DNA of 38,324 nucleotides from an uncultured Lamprocystis sp. GTDB lineage: Bacteria; Pseudomonadota; Gammaproteobacteria; Chromatiales; Chromatiaceae. Below are positions 36,557 through 38,324 of this stretch, one piece after another. The translations under genes and the position numbers were made by a program. The stretch spans positions 1-38,324 of the forward strand of contig NZ_CAIZIZ010000292.1 in assembly GCF_903933125.1 (NCBI RefSeq), written 5' to 3'. Under the pieces are notes generated by a model. That model saw nothing but the letters and a program-made list of their open reading frames with translations. It had not been told where the DNA came from and made no database searches. How positions within the stretch are numbered: position 1 is the first letter of the stretch; every line of letters begins with the position of its first letter.

Positions 36557-38324
36557 ATGTCCCCTGGTCATAGCGCCGTCTGGCTGGTCTGCGGTCTTGC
36601 ATTGTTCGCCCGGGTCCCGCACGCCGCGCCGGAGACGGCGTTGGAAGATGATTTCGCCACGGTCTGCCGGAGCGCCTTCGCGTTGGCGCAGGGGGCCTAT
36701 CAGACGCCCGTCTCGGTCGATCTGCCGGCCTTCGACGCACCGGGCGACGGGAACAAGGAGGGCCTGGGGTTGGTGTATGAAGAGTATCTGAAGATCGCCG
36801 CGCGGCAGCCGCTGTTCGACGACGGCACCCTCTGGGTGCGGTCACGCCCGCGGGGCGGTGTCGAGCGGTTCCCGCTGGAACTGTGGTACACACCAGCGGT
36901 GGGTGCCGCCTATCGCAGTCGGCCGTACCGTGCGGACGATTTCGACTATTCCTCACCGGTGATCGCGCCGCCGCTGCCGACGCCGGTGCCGGCGGCCGCC
37001 GGGGTGCTGACGGCCCTGGAAATCGGGCGGCGGCTGGCGGAATCCAAACGGTGGCCGCAGGTCATGTATCTCGGGGGTAATGCCTACGGCCGGCTGAGCG
37101 GGCTCACGTCGGTCTTTGGTTCGAGTCTGCGTCTGGCGGCCTTCGATGTCGGGGGCGAGGAGGTCAAGCCGCGGCTCACCAAGCTCTATGTCAAAGCCCT
37201 GCCGGATGCCCGCCTGGCCCTGTTCGGCGTGATCGAGAGCGCTCCGTTCAACGGCTGCGTTCAGGCCCTGGTGACCCCCGGCTTAGCCAGCCGGATGCAG
37301 GTGAGTCTCAAGTTCTATCCGCGCCCGGGCGTCGCGGTTGCTCCCGCGGCCAGGGTGAGCCCGCTGGCCATCAGCAGCATGTTCTGGAAGGGAGAGGCGG
37401 CGACCCCCGCCGATCCGGCGGATGAAGCGCATGACGCGGATCAGTTCCTGGTGTGCGGTCAGGGCGCTGTGGGCATCGAGGGCCTGGTACCGGCGCATCA
37501 CGAACTGCCGGACCAGTTTCGCCGCTTCGATGCCGCACCCTGTTTCGGGTTGATGCAACGTGATCGCGCGCCGGCGCACTATGGCGCCTACGCCATTGCC
37601 GGGTATGCGCGGCGCGCCACCTTCTGGTTCGACGAACTCCAGTCCGATCAACCCTTTTCGATCAATCTCTATACCCATGGCACGACCTACGAGGGTGAGG
37701 ATAACGTGGTGGCCTACGTGGCTTTCCGCGATGCCCTGCCGCCGGCGCCCACCGCGGCGGCAGGCACCCGTTTCAGCTATACGCTGACCGCGACACTGGC
37801 CCCGCCGCCGGTGGGGGCGGAGGCGGCGCCGGTCCCCGCGGCTGAAACGCCGCCGCGGCCTGCTTCGACCCTGATGTCCGCCGACGCGCGGCGGGCGGAT
37901 CTGGTGCTGGATTTCGGCTCCGCGGGCCTCTGGCAGTGGCTCAACGACACCCAATGGAGCCAATTGTCCGAGACTGCGTCGGACGGCCTGGTGCTCGGCG
38001 ACCTCGATGGTGACAGCGTTGCGGATCTGGTCGTCGACCGCGGTCCCGCAGGGCTGCAACGTCGACTGAACCAGGGTGCCGAGGACGCATTCGAACCACG
38101 CCCGGCCCGCCAACTGCTGAGTGGCGATCTTGACGGCGATGGACGCGCCGAGGTGCTTGCCGACTTCGGCGCGGGTGGTCTTGCGCTCGACTTTGGCCAT
38201 TTTTGCCTGAGGCCGGGCGCTGTGCACGGGTGGGCTGGACCAGGGCCGGCGGCTCCTGCGGAGGTGGCGGCAGCGGGAGACCGGCGGTATCGTCTGAAGT
38301 CGACCAAAACACCAGCCGTCACCG
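36557..38324 (+). CDS. Exported OpgG/MdoG-like protein with FG-GAP-like repeats, 3' truncated by window
   Basis: I translated this frame by hand; it is open from ATG 36557 (behind AGGAGGTTGCTGAG) to the window end, at least 589 residues. It has a signal peptide (MSPGHSAVWLVCGLALFARV, cleavage near 24). A segment at about 170-345 follows the periplasmic glucan protein pattern: VMYLGGNAYGRLSGLTSVFG, SSMFWKGEA, HDADQFLV and FGLMQRDRAPAHY, matching OpgG/MdoG blocks. The N-terminal 150 residues are divergent. After a Pro/Ala linker (about 415-440), DLDGD-type repeats appear: ADLVLDFGSAGLWQWLNDTQ, LGDLDGDSVADLVVD and SGDLDGDGRAEVLADFG, like FG-GAP/VCBS calcium-binding blades. The last about 40 residues do not follow the repeat. 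This fusion is not typical of OpgG or OpgD. Confidence 0.8.
   Translation, partial: MSPGHSAVWLVCGLALFARVPHAAPETALEDDFATVCRSAFALAQGAYQTPVSVDLPAFDAPGDGNKEGLGLVYEEYLKIAARQPLFDDGTLWVRSRPRGGVERFPLELWYTPAVGAAYRSRPYRADDFDYSSPVIAPPLPTPVPAAAGVLTALEIGRRLAESKRWPQVMYLGGNAYGRLSGLTSVFGSSLRLAAFDVGGEEVKPRLTKLYVKALPDARLALFGVIESAPFNGCVQALVTPGLASRMQVSLKFYPRPGVAVAPAARVSPLAISSMFWKGEAATPADPADEAHDADQFLVCGQGAVGIEGLVPAHHELPDQFRRFDAAPCFGLMQRDRAPAHYGAYAIAGYARRATFWFDELQSDQPFSINLYTHGTTYEGEDNVVAYVAFRDALPPAPTAAAGTRFSYTLTATLAPPPVGAEAAPVPAAETPPRPASTLMSADARRADLVLDFGSAGLWQWLNDTQWSQLSETASDGLVLGDLDGDSVADLVVDRGPAGLQRRLNQGAEDAFEPRPARQLLSGDLDGDGRAEVLADFGAGGLALDFGHFCLRPGAVHGWAGPGPAAPAEVAAAGDRRYRLKSTKTPAVT

Overview
The window is a high-GC gammaproteobacterial chromosome segment. 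Gene content and order fit Chromatiales/Chromatiaceae, the purple sulfur bacteria: miaA-hfq-hflX-hflK-hflC-(DUF2065)-hisZ-purA, followed by yceD-rpmF-plsX-fabH-fabD-fabG-acpP-fabF-pabC-mltG-tmk-holB-pilZ-tatD. The many short palindromic intergenic repeats fit that group too. The family-level assignment is inference from order and composition; no rRNA or tRNA gene was seen that could fix it.

Bases 1-5.9 kb hold an envelope-stress-like block. A Do-family periplasmic protease and a two-component pair (response regulator then kinase) lie on the minus strand, with a terminator-like hairpin just before the regulator. On the plus strand are a divergent exported two-repeat protein, a 62-aa protein and a DUF1269 glycine-zipper protein. 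Palindromic repeats sit at 1-142, 2347-2434 and 5691-5814. A secreted DUF4139 protein (5914-7395) precedes miaA.

Bases 7.5-15.6 kb carry the RNA modification, Hfq and HflX/K/C membrane quality-control cluster, then hisZ and purA. Bases 15.8-27.5 kb carry a nearly complete type II fatty-acid synthesis operon (plsX, fabH, fabD, fabG, acpP, fabF with yceD-rpmF in front). It runs into p-aminobenzoate synthesis (pabC), the glycan-terminating transglycosylase mltG, tmk, holB, a type IV pilus PilZ protein and tatD. Several junctions overlap by 1-14 bases, which suggests translational coupling.

Bases 27.54-28.01 kb contain no gene. They are filled with a hexanucleotide tandem array and a nested palindrome of about 140 bp.

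Bases 28.0-35.6 kb are an accessory minus-strand cluster. In transcription order it encodes an unknown 197-aa protein, an SLC13/RCK_C permease, an ATP-grasp enzyme, an N-formylglutamate-amidohydrolase-like enzyme, CorA, NikR and an AI-2E/PerM-type membrane protein. The ATP-grasp, amidohydrolase and corA genes overlap one another and are probably translated together. This is the best candidate for an undescribed metabolic unit.

The right end carries a PKHD-type Fe(II)/2-oxoglutarate hydroxylase and, running off the window, an exported MdoG/OpgG-like protein with FG-GAP-like DLDGD repeats fused to its C-terminus.
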